Shown piece by piece: positions 1 to 11,479 of a stretch of 64,000 nucleotides of DNA. How positions within the stretch are numbered: position 1 is the first letter of the stretch; each line of letters starts with the position of its first letter. The stretch is from Przewalskia tangutica (taxonomy: Eukaryota; Streptophyta; Magnoliopsida; Solanales; Solanaceae): positions 89,361,093 through 89,425,092 of the forward strand of contig CM056724.1 in the NCBI GenBank assembly GCA_029844215.1. The letters are read 5' to 3'. Below the pieces are notes generated by a model, which saw only the letters and a list, made by a program, of their open reading frames with translations, did no database searches and was not told the DNA's origin. The position numbers and the translations under genes are program-made.

Positions 1-5
1 ATTCA

Positions 6-1430
6 GTGACAATGGAAAACCAACCGAATCAGGATGGGGCGAACAATGAGGTTCCTGAAAATGTAGGGGAGCCAATACCGGTTCCAACAGAGAGAAGTTT
101 AGGGGACTACATTCTGCCCACAATTACAGGTGCACAGACATGCATCAGGCTCCCAGCAATAGGGGAAAACAACTTTGAGATCAATCCAGCCATTCTGAGC
201 ATGGTCTAGAACACAGTCCAGTTTGGGGGCTTGCCGTCTGAAGATCCCCACATACACATTGCTTATTTTTTGGATCTGTGTGCCACTTTCAAGTATAATG
301 ACGTTACTAACGATGCCATTAGATTGATGCTCTTCCCGTACTCACTTAGGGACAGAGCCAAGAGCTGGTTGAACTCACTACCTGAAAACTCCGTCACCAC
401 CTGACAAGACTTAGCCCAGAAGTTTCTTGCCAAGTTCTTCCCTTCTTCAAAGGCGATAAAACTAAGGGGAAAGTTGAACAATTACTATCATCTAGATGTG
501 GAGTCGCTGTATGATGCATGGAAGCGATTCAAGGATTTGCAGAGAAAATGCCCGCATCATGACATAGAGAAGTGGATGTTGGTCCACATTTTTTATAATG
601 GGTTGAGTGGTACTACTCGTACCATAATTGATGCTGCAGCAGGGGGAGCGTTCATGAGGAAGAGTGCCGATGAGGCGCATGAGTTGCTAGAAGACATGGC
701 TGTAAATAATCACCAAGGGGCAGATGACAGATCCGTGAGTAGCAGGAAGACTATGGGCATACATGAGATAGATGTTATTACTGCATTGAATGCACATGTG
801 GCCCTTTTGACAAAGAAACTGCAGCAAAACACTATGTATGTGAACGCAGTTCAGATGCCGGTGAGTTGTGAGATCTGCGGTGGACCACATACTTTTGATA
901 GATGCACATCGGTGGATCCTAATAATGTGCCTATGCCGCAGGTTCAGACAGTTGTGAACTTTCAGCGCCCTTATAACTCCAACACATATAATCCGGGGTG
1001 GAGAAATCACCCCAACATTTCGTGGAGGAATGACCAAGGGCAGTAACCACCATATTAAGAAAACTACCAGAACCAGCAGACACATAATCAGGCCACATCA
1101 TCCCAACAGTTTAGACCACCTACTTCACAGGAGAAGCCTGATGAACTGAGAGTAGCCCTGCTTACACTCACCAATTCCCAGAATCAGTTTATGTCAGAAA
1201 CAAGGTCCTCTCTCAGGAACGTGCAAACGCAAGTGGGGCAACTGGCGAAGATGGTAAACAGAAGACCTCAAGGTACTCTCCCAAGCAACACATAAGTTAA
1301 TCCACGAGAGCAGTGCCAAACAGTTTTGTTGAGAAGTGAAAAGCAATTAGAACAGGTTGCTCCCCAACCAGCGGTGGTAAATAAGAAGGAGTGTGAGAAG
1401 ACAGTTGAGGTAGAAAAGAAGGGGTCACTG
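6..1430 (+). pseudogene. gag of Athila-like element, broken by nonsense codons
   Basis: Gag forms the particle core and binds the element RNA. One reading frame runs from the window edge to about 1430 and contains the retrotransposon gag core (YSLRDRAKSWLNSLPEN at about 343-393, LAQKFLAKFFP at about 411-443) and a zinc-knuckle-like CEICGGPHTFDRC stretch at about 868-906. It is interrupted by TAG at 207-209, TGA at 402-404 (where a Trp is expected, in the context TT-W-QDLAQKF) and TAA at 1044-1046. The first two are explained by single C-to-T changes on one or other strand, as expected from decay of methylated cytosines. The Gln/Asn-rich C-terminal part continues in frame after 1046. The frame then shifts before the protease. 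Confidence 0.8.
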
Positions 1431-1546
1431 ATGACCGCCCTACAGTAGAGAAAGCTCCACCAGCGGCTGTGAGGGAATACACAGATAAAATCCCTTACCC
1501 TCAAAGGCTACAGAAGAAGGCCCTGGACAAGTAGTTCTCCAAGTTC

Positions 1547-2149
1547 TTGGAGGTATTTAAGAAACTTCATATCAACATCCCCTTCATTGAGGCTTGGGAA
1601 CAAATTCCCACATATTTCAAATTCATGAAGGAGATACTTGGGAAGAAGAGGAGATTGGCGGATTATGAGACAGTAGTGCTGACAGAGGAGTGCAACGCTA
1701 TCTTACAAAAGAAGTTGCCACCTAAACTGAAAGACTCAGGAAGCTTCACCCTGCCCTGCACTATTGGCAAAGTAACATGCAACAGGGCACTTTGTGACTT
1801 AGGAGCTAGCATTAATCTTATGCCCCTATATGTGTTCAAGAGATTGGGTTTGGGGGAAGCCAAGCCAACCACAGTAAATCTGCAGCTTGCTGACCGATTC
1901 GTGGTGCACCCCCGAGGTATAGTGGAAGATGTGCTAGTCAAGGTGGGCAAGTTCTTCTTTCCAGCAGATTTTCTTATTCTTGACATGGAGGAAGATGAAG
2001 ACATGCCCATCATTTTAGGAAGACCATTCCTAGCCACGGGCAGAGCTCTCATTGATGTGGATAAGGGAGAATTGAGACAAAGGGTCCAAGAAGAGGAGAT
2101 GGTGTTCAAGGTTTTCAAATCTACCATTGAATCCCAGGCCAACAACTAA
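1547..2149 (+). pseudogene. retrotransposon aspartic protease domain (Athila-like)
   Basis: This open stretch of 200 residues carries a retropepsin fold signature: CDLGASINLMP near residues 82-92 (catalytic Asp in D-L-G-A), then a flap region and PIILGRPFLATGRALID near residues 154-170. The family processes Gag-Pol. The N-terminal part (KKLHINIPFIEAW) is the usual linker before the protease in Athila-type polyproteins. The frame is open and the active-site Asp is kept, but it is out of frame with gag and stops at 2149 where reverse transcriptase would normally follow. Conserved text after the stop (2159-2389, ending near KWIGCGGNLP) belongs to the far 3' part of the polyprotein region, so RT and integrase have been deleted. 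Confidence 0.8.
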
Positions 2150-2389
2150 TGCTTTGCGGTGAGCACAACTGACACATCAGCTCATCGAGAACAATCCAAA
2201 GGCAGGGGGATCGTTGCGACAACGGTGAACCCACAGGTTAGTAGGAGTGCTGAAATAAAAATTGATGAGATGAAAGCTGACAAAAAGGTAAATTTTGCTA
2301 AACCCGATCCTGTAAAAAAGAAGAATAGAGTAAGGAAGAGAAAAATGATCTTCAAATGGATTGGTTGTGGGGGTAATTTACCCCAGTGA

Positions 2390-3942
2390 TCGAATAAAGG
2401 ACCTACGTCCGGCTAAAAGACGTTAAAGATAGCGCTACTTGGGAGGCAACCCAAGGTTTAAATTTTATACAATTAGTCTAAATTAAACAGTCTCACTTTT
2501 GGTATTTTTGGTTGTGTTGTGATGGCAGGTGAAGAGAATTGGACATGAAGCAAGGAAAAACACTGAAAATATGAAATTAGTGCAGCGCCGCGGCGCCACA
2601 TTGCAGGACCGCATCGCCGAATGTCCTGAGAGGCTGCAAAAGTTTCAGTGTCACAACACCACATAACAGGGACGCGACGTCTATTAATCAGTGAAGCTAC
2701 AGGAGTTGCAGCGCCGCAACGCCAAAATAGCAGCGCCGCAACGCATCTGGGAAATTTTTCGACGAATAGTATCCGCCGCCACCCCCACCATCTTGAGTCG
2801 CTGTATGTCTGTCAGTCGTCCTTTTATTATTTTTGAGTCTTTACACATTTGGGACAAAATGTCGTTTAAGTTTGGGGGGGGGATTTTTTTATTTTTCTGT
2901 GTCTGTTTTTTTTAGTCTTTTTATTGTGTTTTTGGGTCTTATATGAGTCAAATTTTTTATTTATTTTATTTTATGATCATGCATGCTGTAATGCTTGAAA
3001 CGCCTAGTGAATTAAGTGGGATAATGTAATGTTATTAGAAGTTAAAATCTGTATGCTTAAGTTAAATATGCCAAAAATTCATGAAAATCTAATTATTTGG
3101 GATATTTGTGCTTAGCCTATGTGTGTCAATTATGAAAAAATGGTTGAAAAATGTCCATGAGTCTGTTTGCTTGTTATTTGAGGCGTAATAGTTAAAGATG
3201 TACATGTTTAGGGAGATGATTCAGGCATTTCTTTGTTAGCCCTTCTTACCTTTCATTACCTACCATGCAGTAAATTGTATTCCTAGTCCGCCCTTTGAGC
3301 CTAAAATAAATTATTTCTTTGACACCCTATGATTCACTTGTGTGCCATAAGCAGTAAGTGAAAACAGGGATGAAAAAGAGTGAAAAATTAATGCACCCCA
3401 ATGAAAAAAATATAAAAGCTTAAGTTTGTGGTGCCTATGTGAATGCGTTTCATGCTCTCAAAAGAGAAGGGGGGAATGATAGGTATGAACGGGAAAGAAG
3501 ACAAAAAAGAAGGACAAAATGATTGAATGAGAAAAACACTTATGATACATAATTTGAGCCTAAATGCCAACTTTTATCTACCCCTGCCTAAGCCTACATT
3601 ACAACCATGAAAAATCCTGAAGATCTCTAGAATGTATGTCTATGATTAGTGGAGAATAACAAGTAAACATGCCCATAGAACTAAATGAAATTGACATGCA
3701 TATGTTAGTGTTCATGTTTCCATTGAGTGTGATTGAAATGAATTTGCGAAATATCTGGCTTGAAATTATAGATTGCTATATTCATGCTATATATGTTCCA
3801 ACATATTATCCCAACTGACATTCATGCTTTTCTAAGTAATCTTGTGCAGCTGCTTGATTTGAGTCTTTGAGTCTGTTTGTTTTTGTTTCTTTGATTTTGT
3901 TTTGATCTTTGCTCGAGGGCGAGTAAATGTTAAGTTTGGGGG
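2390..3942 (+). other. non-coding 3' internal region and polypurine tract of the Athila-like element
   Basis: I see no gene in this AT-rich stretch. It begins with the conserved GGGAGGCAACCC box (about 2442-2453). It contains a GC-rich module at 2582-2620 with related pieces at 2703-2745 (GCAGCGCCGC repeats), and a first G-run at 2872-2882. It ends with the purine tract TTAAGTTTGGGGG at 3930-3942, the likely primer for plus-strand DNA synthesis. The GC-rich module stands out sharply from its AT-rich surroundings and recurs elsewhere in the window. Confidence 0.6.
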
Positions 3943-5164
3943 TATTTATTAAGTGTATTTTGTATACGCTTTTTGAGTCATTTTTAGTTAGTATTTTTCC
4001 CATTTTCGTTTAAATAAGTGTCGTGTTAGGGTAGTTTTTCTTTCTTTTGAGTCATACCGGTTCAAAAAGGCAAAATGACGAAAATGAGCGAAAATTGGGC
4101 ATAAAAGAGGGGTCCCGAGGCAAAAAGGTCAAAAATTGGAGATTCGGACGAACGCAAGCGGCGCCGCGGCGCCACAAAATGACCTCGGCGCCACAACATG
4201 ACCGCGACACCATTTAATCAGAGAGCCCAGAGTTTCAGTAGTGGCGCCGAATCTGGCCGCGGCCTTGGCGGGATTTTCCAAATCCGAAGTGAAATTGGCC
4301 AGGGCAGAAGGGTCCAGGGCACACGATTGTTGCAGCATATTTAAGCCCTTGGGACAAATTTTGGAGAAGGGGAGAGGAGACGACATATCACAACTTTGGA
4401 GGCTACAATTGGAGACATTAGTTCTAAGTATTTTTCTTTCTTTTCTCTTTTTTAATTCAGTTCATATTTGGATTTGTATTAGTTCTTAGCATGTCTATGG
4501 CTAGGAGCTAAACACTTTATTAGGGCTTTCCTATTGAATCGTTTGAAACTCTTAATCATGAATTAATGCATTAGTTTCTTTTTCACTTGATTAAGATTTA
4601 TTTAATATTGGTATGATTGTTTGATAGTTAACTGATCACTAATTATCATAATTTATATGATTTCGAATCAAGAACCGAGAGGAGAGATTTGAATATGTTG
4701 TAATTGAATAGACATAGGTTAAAATCGCGGACGAAAGTACCCCGATACTTATGTATCATTATAGGTTATTGTTCTTAATCCTCCTATGTGGTAAAACCTA
4801 TCATAGAAATATAGAAGATTTCTGCACAGGGGTTGAGTGATTATATATCCTAACCGGAATATAAGACAGTCTAGTTAACCTGCTATCTTAACGTAGAAGA
4901 AGAAGTCATTCTTGTTACATTAAGGATTGAAAATAGTGGATAGTCGAGGATATTGGAAGCCCTATTTCCATCATAACTGATTAAACCAAAGTAATTTAGT
5001 TTAATTCTTGCAATTACTCTAGTAGTGTTAGATAAAAACCCAAATCAACCATCGTTTTCCAAATAGATAACCTAGAATAGATGTTCGGTAATTAGAAACC
5101 AGTCTCTGTGGACGATATTCGGTCTTACCAGACTATATTACTTGTAACGATACGTACACTTGCA
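3943..5164 (+). repeat. 3' LTR of the Athila-like element
   Basis: The LTR follows directly on the purine tract and ends with ACGTACACTTGCA at 5164, after a GTGGACGATATTCGG stretch typical of Athila LTR 3' ends. The expected TG start reads TA at 3943-3944. A GC-rich module lies at 4158-4265 and a TATA-like TATTTAAG at 4339-4346, so the module sits about 75-180 bp upstream of the presumed promoter. The matching 5' LTR is outside the window, so the boundaries come from motifs and not from alignment. Confidence 0.65.
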
Positions 5165-5396
5165 TAAGCAATTGAAAATTGGCTAACTTCAGTTATTGAG
5201 TAATGAAAAGAATGTAAAGCTTCCATTAAAATAACGGTTTCTCTCTGCTTATTTTCTTTCCGATATTTTCTTCCTCGATGCAGTTCTGGAATCTATCTAG
5301 AAAATTCATGCAAGCTCGGATTATGTGTTGTAACAATTTATCCTAAAGATTTTGAGACGAGATCACGTGATTTCCTTAGGATTCATTATCTTGGGC

Positions 5397-6450
5397 TGTT
5401 CTTTTTTTCCTTCAGCGTTCACTACCCACTTTAAGTTCCGATTAATTCAGAATTATGCCGAAAATATTTTAGCTCGGAATAAAAGTGTGTGAGTTACAAG
5501 GAAACGAGAAGTAAGTAACAACAACAAAGATTACAATATGAAAATAAGAACAGAACAAGGGGTTTGCTGAGTCGAGTGATATTCACTCTGTCCTTAAGAT
5601 AATATTACCCCGTATAAATCCTTTAACGGTGATTGACAACTTGTCTTCCAAGATAAAACAGAAACAAACAATTGAGCAAAGGAAACTCAAATGTTTACTA
5701 AAAAGAAGAACCCTTTGAGTGTGTGAAAGAAAGCTAGAGAGGAAGAGCTATTCAGAAAAATCTTATTGCAAGTGTGTTCTTCAATTGGCCTAAGGCCTCA
5801 ATTTATAGTGTGATGAAGATGACTTCCAACTAGCCAAGTAATGACCTTCAATATCCATGTAATGACACTTATTGAAGGGTTATAATTCAGCCAAATAATG
5901 GTTGAATTCAAGTGTCAAGTAATGGAGGATCAATGCTCCAAAACCAGCCCAAAAGTCAGAAACTTTTCGTCTTCCGTCGAGCATTCTGCCATCGAAGCGC
6001 TGCGGCCCTGCCTGGGAGGCGCCGCAGCGCCTAAATTCCAGTAGCTAAATAGTGCTCAAGCTCTGCAGCTCACGGTAGAGGCGCCACGGCTCCGACGGTG
6101 TTGCACCGCGGCCCTTCACGGCTTCGCGGCGATTTCCGGCTCATTTCATCTTTTACACATCGTACACTTCTTTCGTCATTTACCAACGTGAAACACTCGT
6201 CGTTTGGCTAACAACCGTCTATCATTTTATGTCTCAAACATTTTGTTTACGTACCAATATCTCTTTCACTAAGGAAATTTACGATCCTTGACACAACGTG
6301 TGTACGTGTGTACGTGTGTGGAAAGGCGTTTCCGACATGCGATACCCCAATTGTTCGAGTCATAAATAATAGAATTAACTTTAATTCATGTTAATAAATT
6401 TCCCATAAAATGCTCTCTTACCAAAGGTTATTATATCCCCACAACTCCAA
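5397..6450 (-). repeat. LTR-like promoter fragment, minus strand, family not assigned
   Basis: Read on the minus strand, this stretch has a TATA box (CTATAAATTGAGGCC, plus-strand 5795-5809) followed by a pyrimidine-rich leader of the kind seen in LTR R-U5 regions, and it would end in AAGAACA at 5397. Upstream of the TATA box (plus 5994-6130) lies a GC-rich module like the one in the Athila LTR. I found no primer site, coding sequence or clear target duplication, so it could be a solo LTR or a fragment; the right edge is approximate. The bases between 5165 and 5396 hold nothing I can name. Confidence 0.4.
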
Positions 6451-6851
6451 CTCGAAGCCGCCTCTAATTAAGAATGAAGAAATACTTATCGCTCAATTAC
6501 AATCTTTAAAGATTCTTTAGGGTGTTAGGTGAACAAATGTAGTGTTCAGTTCTTTGCTTTCTAGAGGGACGGAGAGGCTCATGCAACATGTACTTTCTTA
6601 TATAATGGATATTTCTATAACGGCACTATTATGAAAATTTTCTTATTTTACATAAAGTTTATTTTCTATATGGGCCTTGTGGTTTAACATGACTATAAAA
6701 CTTTGTTGCATTCACCGGAGATTGCAACGTCTAGCTTAATGTGAATGGTATTTTCTAGAATAGTTCAACATGTATATACACACTAATAAAAGTGAAAAAG
6801 TTTACACTATTAAATTACTTAAAAGATAATTAAAGATAATTTTCATTTGAC
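6451..6851. other. AT-rich spacer without recognisable feature
   Basis: I see no open frame with known motifs, no tRNA and no repeat boundary here. It separates the LTR-like fragment from the hAT-like element. Confidence 0.4.
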
Positions 6852-6859
6852 AAGACAAG

Positions 6860-7703
6860 TAGGGCTGTTATCGATCCGGTCCGGTATCAATATATCGGAA
6901 CCGGACCGATAAGGTTACCGGATATTTCGATCTGGATCCTTATCGGTCCGGATCCTTATGTCTGGTACTCGTATCCAGACCGTTAACTTTTCAGTCCGAA
7001 TCCTTATCGATTCGGATCCTTATGTCTGGTACTCGCATCCGGACCGTTAACTTTTCGGTCCGATTCTCGGGTGTATCCGGACCGATGGTATATTTGCAAG
7101 TCTGTGATTGCATTTTAATATGTCAGGTGGCGGCAAAACGTTGTCTACGTTTTAAGAATATAATTTATTTTTGAGATGGGATCACTTCATTCAACATAAG
7201 TTCATTCTTTGAGCGAATAGGCAGAAAAGAAGTCAGATAGAAATATGTTTATATTGACAGTATATTGATCTTACAAAAAGAATTTTGCACTTGATAGTCT
7301 GGTGCAAAATCTCTTTGAGATTATTTGAGTCTTCCAAGTTATCTTATTAATTAATTTGCAGTTTATATCTCTACTTGTTATTATGTAAATATTACTTTGG
7401 CTTACCTGTTGTGCCAAATTTTCATTTTCATGGTTTCCCCATTAGAAGAGCAATGACAACTTTACAAGGCTGAATTGGTTAAAGTCAAATACAAATTCAT
7501 GGTACCATCTGTTATCGATTCAATCTGGTCCGGGTATCGACATACCGGAACCGGACCGATAAGGTTACCTGGTATTTCTGTCCGGATCCTTATGTCTGAT
7601 ACTCGTATCCGGACCGTTAACTTTTCGGTCCGAGTATCGATCCGGGTATTTCAATCCGATTCTTGGGTGGTTCTCGGGTGTATCCGGTCCGATAACAACC
7701 CTA
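6860..7703. mobile_element. hAT-like non-autonomous DNA transposon (MITE-type, 844 bp)
   Basis: The element starts with TAGGGCTGTTATCGATCCGG and ends with the inverted match CCGGTCCGATAACAACCCTA, forming terminal inverted repeats of about 20 bp. It is flanked by AAGACAAG (6852-6859) and AAGGCAAG (7704-7711), an 8-bp target duplication with one mismatch, which is the hAT superfamily length. Both ends carry subterminal arrays of CCGGACCG / CGGTCCG and related words (6880-7085 and 7510-7695), as expected for transposase-binding sites in Ac/Ds-like elements. The centre is AT-rich and encodes no transposase, so it would need one supplied in trans. Confidence 0.75.
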
Positions 7704-7711
7704 AAGGCAAG

Positions 7712-8161
7712 TGATCCTCAGCAACCGCTTAAAACATACTAGTAATATATATAGTGTAAAAAAATTTAATATATACACATTGATCGTACCAAATTGTGTT
7801 TACACAAGATATAAGTCACCTTAAGATAACTAAATGTAATTGTCCATATATAATAATATGGGACAAATAACTAGAAAATAAGACAGGTAATTTTCTACCA
7901 TTGGTTAAAATACATGATAGTTTAACTATTATTTATATATTATCAGTGTGTATATATTTAAATCTTTTTGTATAAATACAACACATTGTGCCCGTGAATA
8001 GACACTTTAAGTAAAACCTCACATTTTCACATGCTTTAAAAAATTCTATCGATATATATATAAATATCATATCCACGAAGAAATGTAGCACACAATTTTC
8101 CAAGACACTTAAACATGAATAAAACCTCACTTTTGAAAAGAAAGAACGAAAAAGGTTATGT
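7712..8161. other. AT-rich spacer, no gene seen
   Basis: This stretch is intergenic in appearance. An open frame on the minus strand (7933-8292) has no recognisable motif and runs into the SINE-like region, so I do not call it a gene. Confidence 0.4.
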
Positions 8162-8211
8162 ACGAAAAAAGGTATGTAACGAAATGTTTGATCAAAATTG
8201 AAGGCAATGGA
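8162..8211 (+). repeat. 50-bp direct repeat, left copy, flanking a SINE tail
   Basis: This 50-bp block matches 13235-13285 nearly base for base; the only clear difference is GGTATGTAACG here against GGTTGTGTAACG there. The two copies lie on either side of the SINE-like tail and copia-1. The right copy leads into the 3' flank of the pectinesterase pseudogene. The pair can be read as an unusually long target duplication of the SINE-like insertion, or as a small local duplication. Confidence 0.7.
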
Positions 8212-8316
8212 CTCTTCTCGGAAATAGCCCAAGGTAGAGGTAAGATCTGCATACACTCTACTCTCTCCAAACTCTACGTTATGAGATTTCACTTGGTATG
8301 TTATTGATGTTGTTAC
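8212..8316 (+). mobile_element. SINE 3' fragment (TS-like)
   Basis: The words AAGGTAGAGGTAAGATCTGC and CCAAACTCTACGTTATGAGA, followed by a short TTG/TTA-rich tail (ATTGATGTTGTTAC), follow the 3' half of the TS-type SINE known from Solanaceae. The 5' part with the Pol III boxes is missing. Copia-1 inserted at the end of the tail, using GTTAC as its target site. The family name is from memory of the consensus, so it is moderately uncertain; it is my main reason for suggesting Solanaceae. Confidence 0.55.
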
Positions 8317-8535
8317 TGTTAGAATATCATTAAGGATATTCTGTAAATATTATTAGTATTAATGTAGGATCATTGTATATTTGATAATAAGTAAAATAAT
8401 GAATAGGTAGGGATTGTCATATTAATTAGGATGATTAGGGGCTTGATTTCCTCTACTCATTTATTGTATATTGGTGTATATATTTTACCCTTTATGGAAG
8501 AATACACTTGAGGAAAATATTTTCAAAGTTTTACA
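8317..8535 (+). repeat. copia-1 5' LTR
   Basis: This 219-bp LTR begins TGTTAGAATATC and ends TTTTACA directly before the primer site. It matches 13011-13231 with a scatter of substitutions and a few single-base indels, which indicates an insertion that is not recent. Confidence 0.92.
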
Positions 8536-8648
8536 TGGTATCAAGAGTTTAAGGAAAAGATCCTAAATATTTTCTCTCACATTTTCGGTCATTTCTTTTT
8601 CCGATTTTTATTGTTTTTTTCCTCTTTCATAATCCATTCCAACCAATT

Positions 8649-9307
8649 ATGTCTGACTCAAAATCATCCTTTCACCCTGCTCTTGCTGTATCGAACATCA
8701 AAATACATGTTTTCGTCAAATTAGAAATGAAAACAGTTCATTATGCAACTTGGGTGAAATTGTTCAAAATTTGTTGTCGTGCCCACAAAGTTCTTCATCA
8801 TATCATTCATGCGAAGGAGGGAACTGGGAAGGAAGCAGCAACCGATGTAGACAAAGACTTGTGGGATACACTTGATTCCACAGTGCTTGGTTGGATCTAT
8901 ACAACAATCTCCACCGACTTGTTGCATACGATAATGGACCAGATTCAACAGTCATGGCGGCATGGGAATGTTTGAGAGATATATTTCAAGACAATCAAAA
9001 CTCTCGCGCTGTTACATTGGAGCAGGAGTTCTCAACCGTTAACATGGCAGATTTTCCTAACGTTTCTGCATATTGTCAATGCCTCAAAGTGTTGGCAGAT
9101 CAATTGAGAAACATTGACTCTCCGATTACTAATAGCGGTGTCGAAACTGTCATCCGTCAAAGTAATCCTCTACCGAAGTTTTATCAAGCAAGATCTATGC
9201 TTGTGCTTGAGGAGTCGGGCTTGATGAAAAAGGCTTCGACTACTTCAAATTCCGCCATGATTGCTACATCTTCCAATGATAGTAGTTTTTATGACCCTTC
9301 TCAATAA
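8649..9307 (+). pseudogene. copia-1 gag, frameshifted
   Basis: The start codon at 8649 opens MSDSKSSFHPALAVSNIK, and the matching gag of copia-2 opens MTDKNTFHPALTVSNIK. The frame breaks near 8940-8970, and the gag core continues in another frame (AAWECLRDIFQDNQNSRAV, FPNVSAYCQCLKVLADQL) to a stop at 9307. The Gly/Asn-rich tail up to about 9700 is degenerate. Confidence 0.85.
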
Positions 9308-9698
9308 AATAAGGGGAAAAAGGACGTAATAATAATAAAAATAAGGAAGGAAATCCCGGAAATAATAAAGGTGGAGGACATCGTAATTCCGGCGGCGGCG
9401 AAAATGGCGGCACCATCAACTCCGGCGGTGGGAACTAGCAGCAGACATGCGGCAGGAACAGTGGATAGTGGCAGACGCAGGCGGGAGCACCATGTCAGTG
9501 GAATTGGGCTGCCATGCGGTCAATCCAAAATCGAGGCGGGCGGACAACAAAGCGAGCCCGTTGGCGATGGCGACCAAAATTTTAAATCCTTCAATTGGGC
9601 CAAGCGATGGGCGGTCAGCGAGCCAGCTTCATGGAGCGATCCACGGCATCAACAATTTTGGGCCTCCACCGAACTAGTGGCAGGAGGCCTATTTAGCA

Positions 9699-10106
9699 AT
9701 GACACAACCCACAGATATTGAGCATGCCATGCACACCCTCAGACTCAATCCATCGGATTCAAATTGGTATATGGACTCCGAAGCAACGTCTCATATGACT
9801 TCATCCCAAGGTACTCTCTCACCCTATTTTAATTTGAGCAAACAAAATGGTATAATTGTCGAAAATGACCATTCAATTCCAATACAAGGGTATGGATCTA
9901 GCAAATTGACACCACCAAACGCACCACTAATTTTAAAGAATGTTCTTCATGCCTCTAAATTAATAAAAAAATTGGTCTATGTTAGAAAGTTTACTACTGA
10001 TAATTGGGTATCTGTTCGTTTTGACCCGTTTGGTTTTTCCGTACATGACTTTCAGATGGGGAATCTTCTCATGAGATGTGATAGTAAGGGGAACTCTATC
10101 CAATAA
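9699..10106 (+). pseudogene. copia-1 protease domain with altered active site
   Basis: The 135-residue frame holds the copia protease region; WYMDSEATSHM at residues 23-33 corresponds to the usual W-x-x-DSGA-(S/T)-xH motif. Gly of the D-S-G triad is replaced by Glu, which should abolish activity. The end (LLMRCDSKGN) is the link to the GAG-pre-integrase domain, and a stop ends it at 10106. Confidence 0.85.
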
Positions 10107-10139
10107 GTTTACCAAATCCACAGCCTAAAGTTTCTTCCA

Positions 10140-11100
10140 CTTTTGCAGTCTTGGCACCATCATTATAGCATGAACGTTTGGGGCACCCGGGAGAGACTGT
10201 TTTGACCTCTCTTAAACAAAATAATTTTATTTCTTGTACTCAAACTCGGACTTTAAATAAGTGTTATGCTTGTGTTCTTGGTAAACATGTTAAATTTCCA
10301 TTTATCTTTTCTACTTCATGCACTACTATGTCATTTGACATTTTACATTGTGATCTTTGGACATCACCTGTTTTGAGTTCCTCGGGACATAAGTATTATT
10401 TATTTTTTCTTGATGATTACTTTAATTATGTCTGGAAATTCCCTTTGTCGAAAAAATCACAAGTGTTTTCCACCTTTCTTAACCTTATAACATTCATCCG
10501 AACTCAGTTTGAACGGGAGATTAAAAGTATTCAATATGATAATGAGAGAGAATTTGACAATATTCAGTTTTGAGATTTTTAAAAAACAAATGGGGTAAAT
10601 TTTCGTTTATCCTGTCTTCACATCTCTTCACAGAATGGGAAAGCGGAACGCACAATTAGATCCTTAAACAATATTGTTAGAACATCTCTTGCACCTGCAT
10701 CCATACCCCCCCCCCCCCCCTAATTTTTGGCATCATGCACTTCAAATGACTACCTACATGTTGAATATCCTTCCCCATAAAAACATGTCTTACCAAGCTC
10801 CACTAAAAATTCTTTACTTACGAGAGCCCTCATATCATCATTTAAGTGTGTTTGGTTGTCTTTGCTACCCTCTATTTCCATCTACCACAATCACAAAACT
10901 CCAACCCCGGTCTACTCCATGTGTCTTCTTGGGATATCCTATTAATCACCATGGTTACATATGTTATTACATCTCTTCCCAACGAATGATTATATGTCGT
11001 CATGTAATTTTTGATGAAACACAATTCCCTTTTGCCAAGATACATGACATCGGGACTCATACTTGTGATTTTTTGGATGATGATAGGCTTTCGAATCTAA
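10140..11100 (+). pseudogene. copia-1 GAG-pre-integrase and integrase, broken
   Basis: The segment 10178-10573 has the zinc-binding end (GHPGETVL, then CYACVLGKHVKFPF) and the catalytic core start (HCDLWTSPVLSSSGHKYYL). The frame stops at 10571-10573. A 15-C run at 10706-10720 sits where the element should read directly into NFWHHALQMTTYMLNILPHK, so the frame is uncertain there. The C-terminal region (VFGCLCYPLFPS, STPCVFLGYP) is recognisable to about 11060. Confidence 0.85.
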
Positions 11101-11479
11101 CACATTTTTCACGGCCGAACCACCTCATTTGGTGGGCCGAAGGCGAGCCAGCTGGACGAGGACTACGACCCGGCACGGACAACACAATCCAACAACTTGG
11201 GCCAACAATACCAAGGCCAATGCCCCTTCTTCCACCTCACAATTAACCACCATTCCATCTATTGGGCCATCCACAACTCCAAGCCCAATGGCCTGTCACC
11301 CGCTGCGGTCAACACTAATATCTTGGCGGTGACGTCGATCCATCTGCCGTCCTCGACCAGCGGCGTCCAGTCCAATGGTCATGTCACTCGTCCGGTCACC
11401 CATAGTCAACATGGAATTATCAAACTCAATGCCAAATACAGTCTACACACTCAGGTCTCGAAATCACCTTTGCCCCGTA

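Larger units (their letters stand above)
1..5164 (+). mobile_element. Athila-like Ty3/gypsy LTR element, 3' portion, lacking RT and integrase
   Basis: The window opens inside gag of a plus-strand Ty3/gypsy element; its 5' LTR lies outside. The order seen is gag (6-about 1430), aspartic protease (1547-2149), a long non-coding 3' region with a box at 2431-2453 (AGCGCTACTTGGGAGGCAAC) typical of the 3' part of Athila-type elements, a purine tract (3931-3942) and a 3' LTR (3943-5164). No reverse transcriptase, RNase H or integrase lies between protease and LTR, so this copy is a gag-pro derivative that would depend on other elements. The Athila assignment rests on the gag and protease sequence style and the box; I did not compare it with a database. 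Confidence 0.8.

Noticed and set aside
1663..2145. Minus-strand open frame of 160 codons
   Set aside because: It is the antisense shadow of the protease domain, which has clear motifs on the plus strand.
10706..10720. Run of 15 C as a functional element in copia-1
   Set aside because: It sits in integrase coding sequence and breaks it; slippage or a sequencing homopolymer error is the simpler reading.
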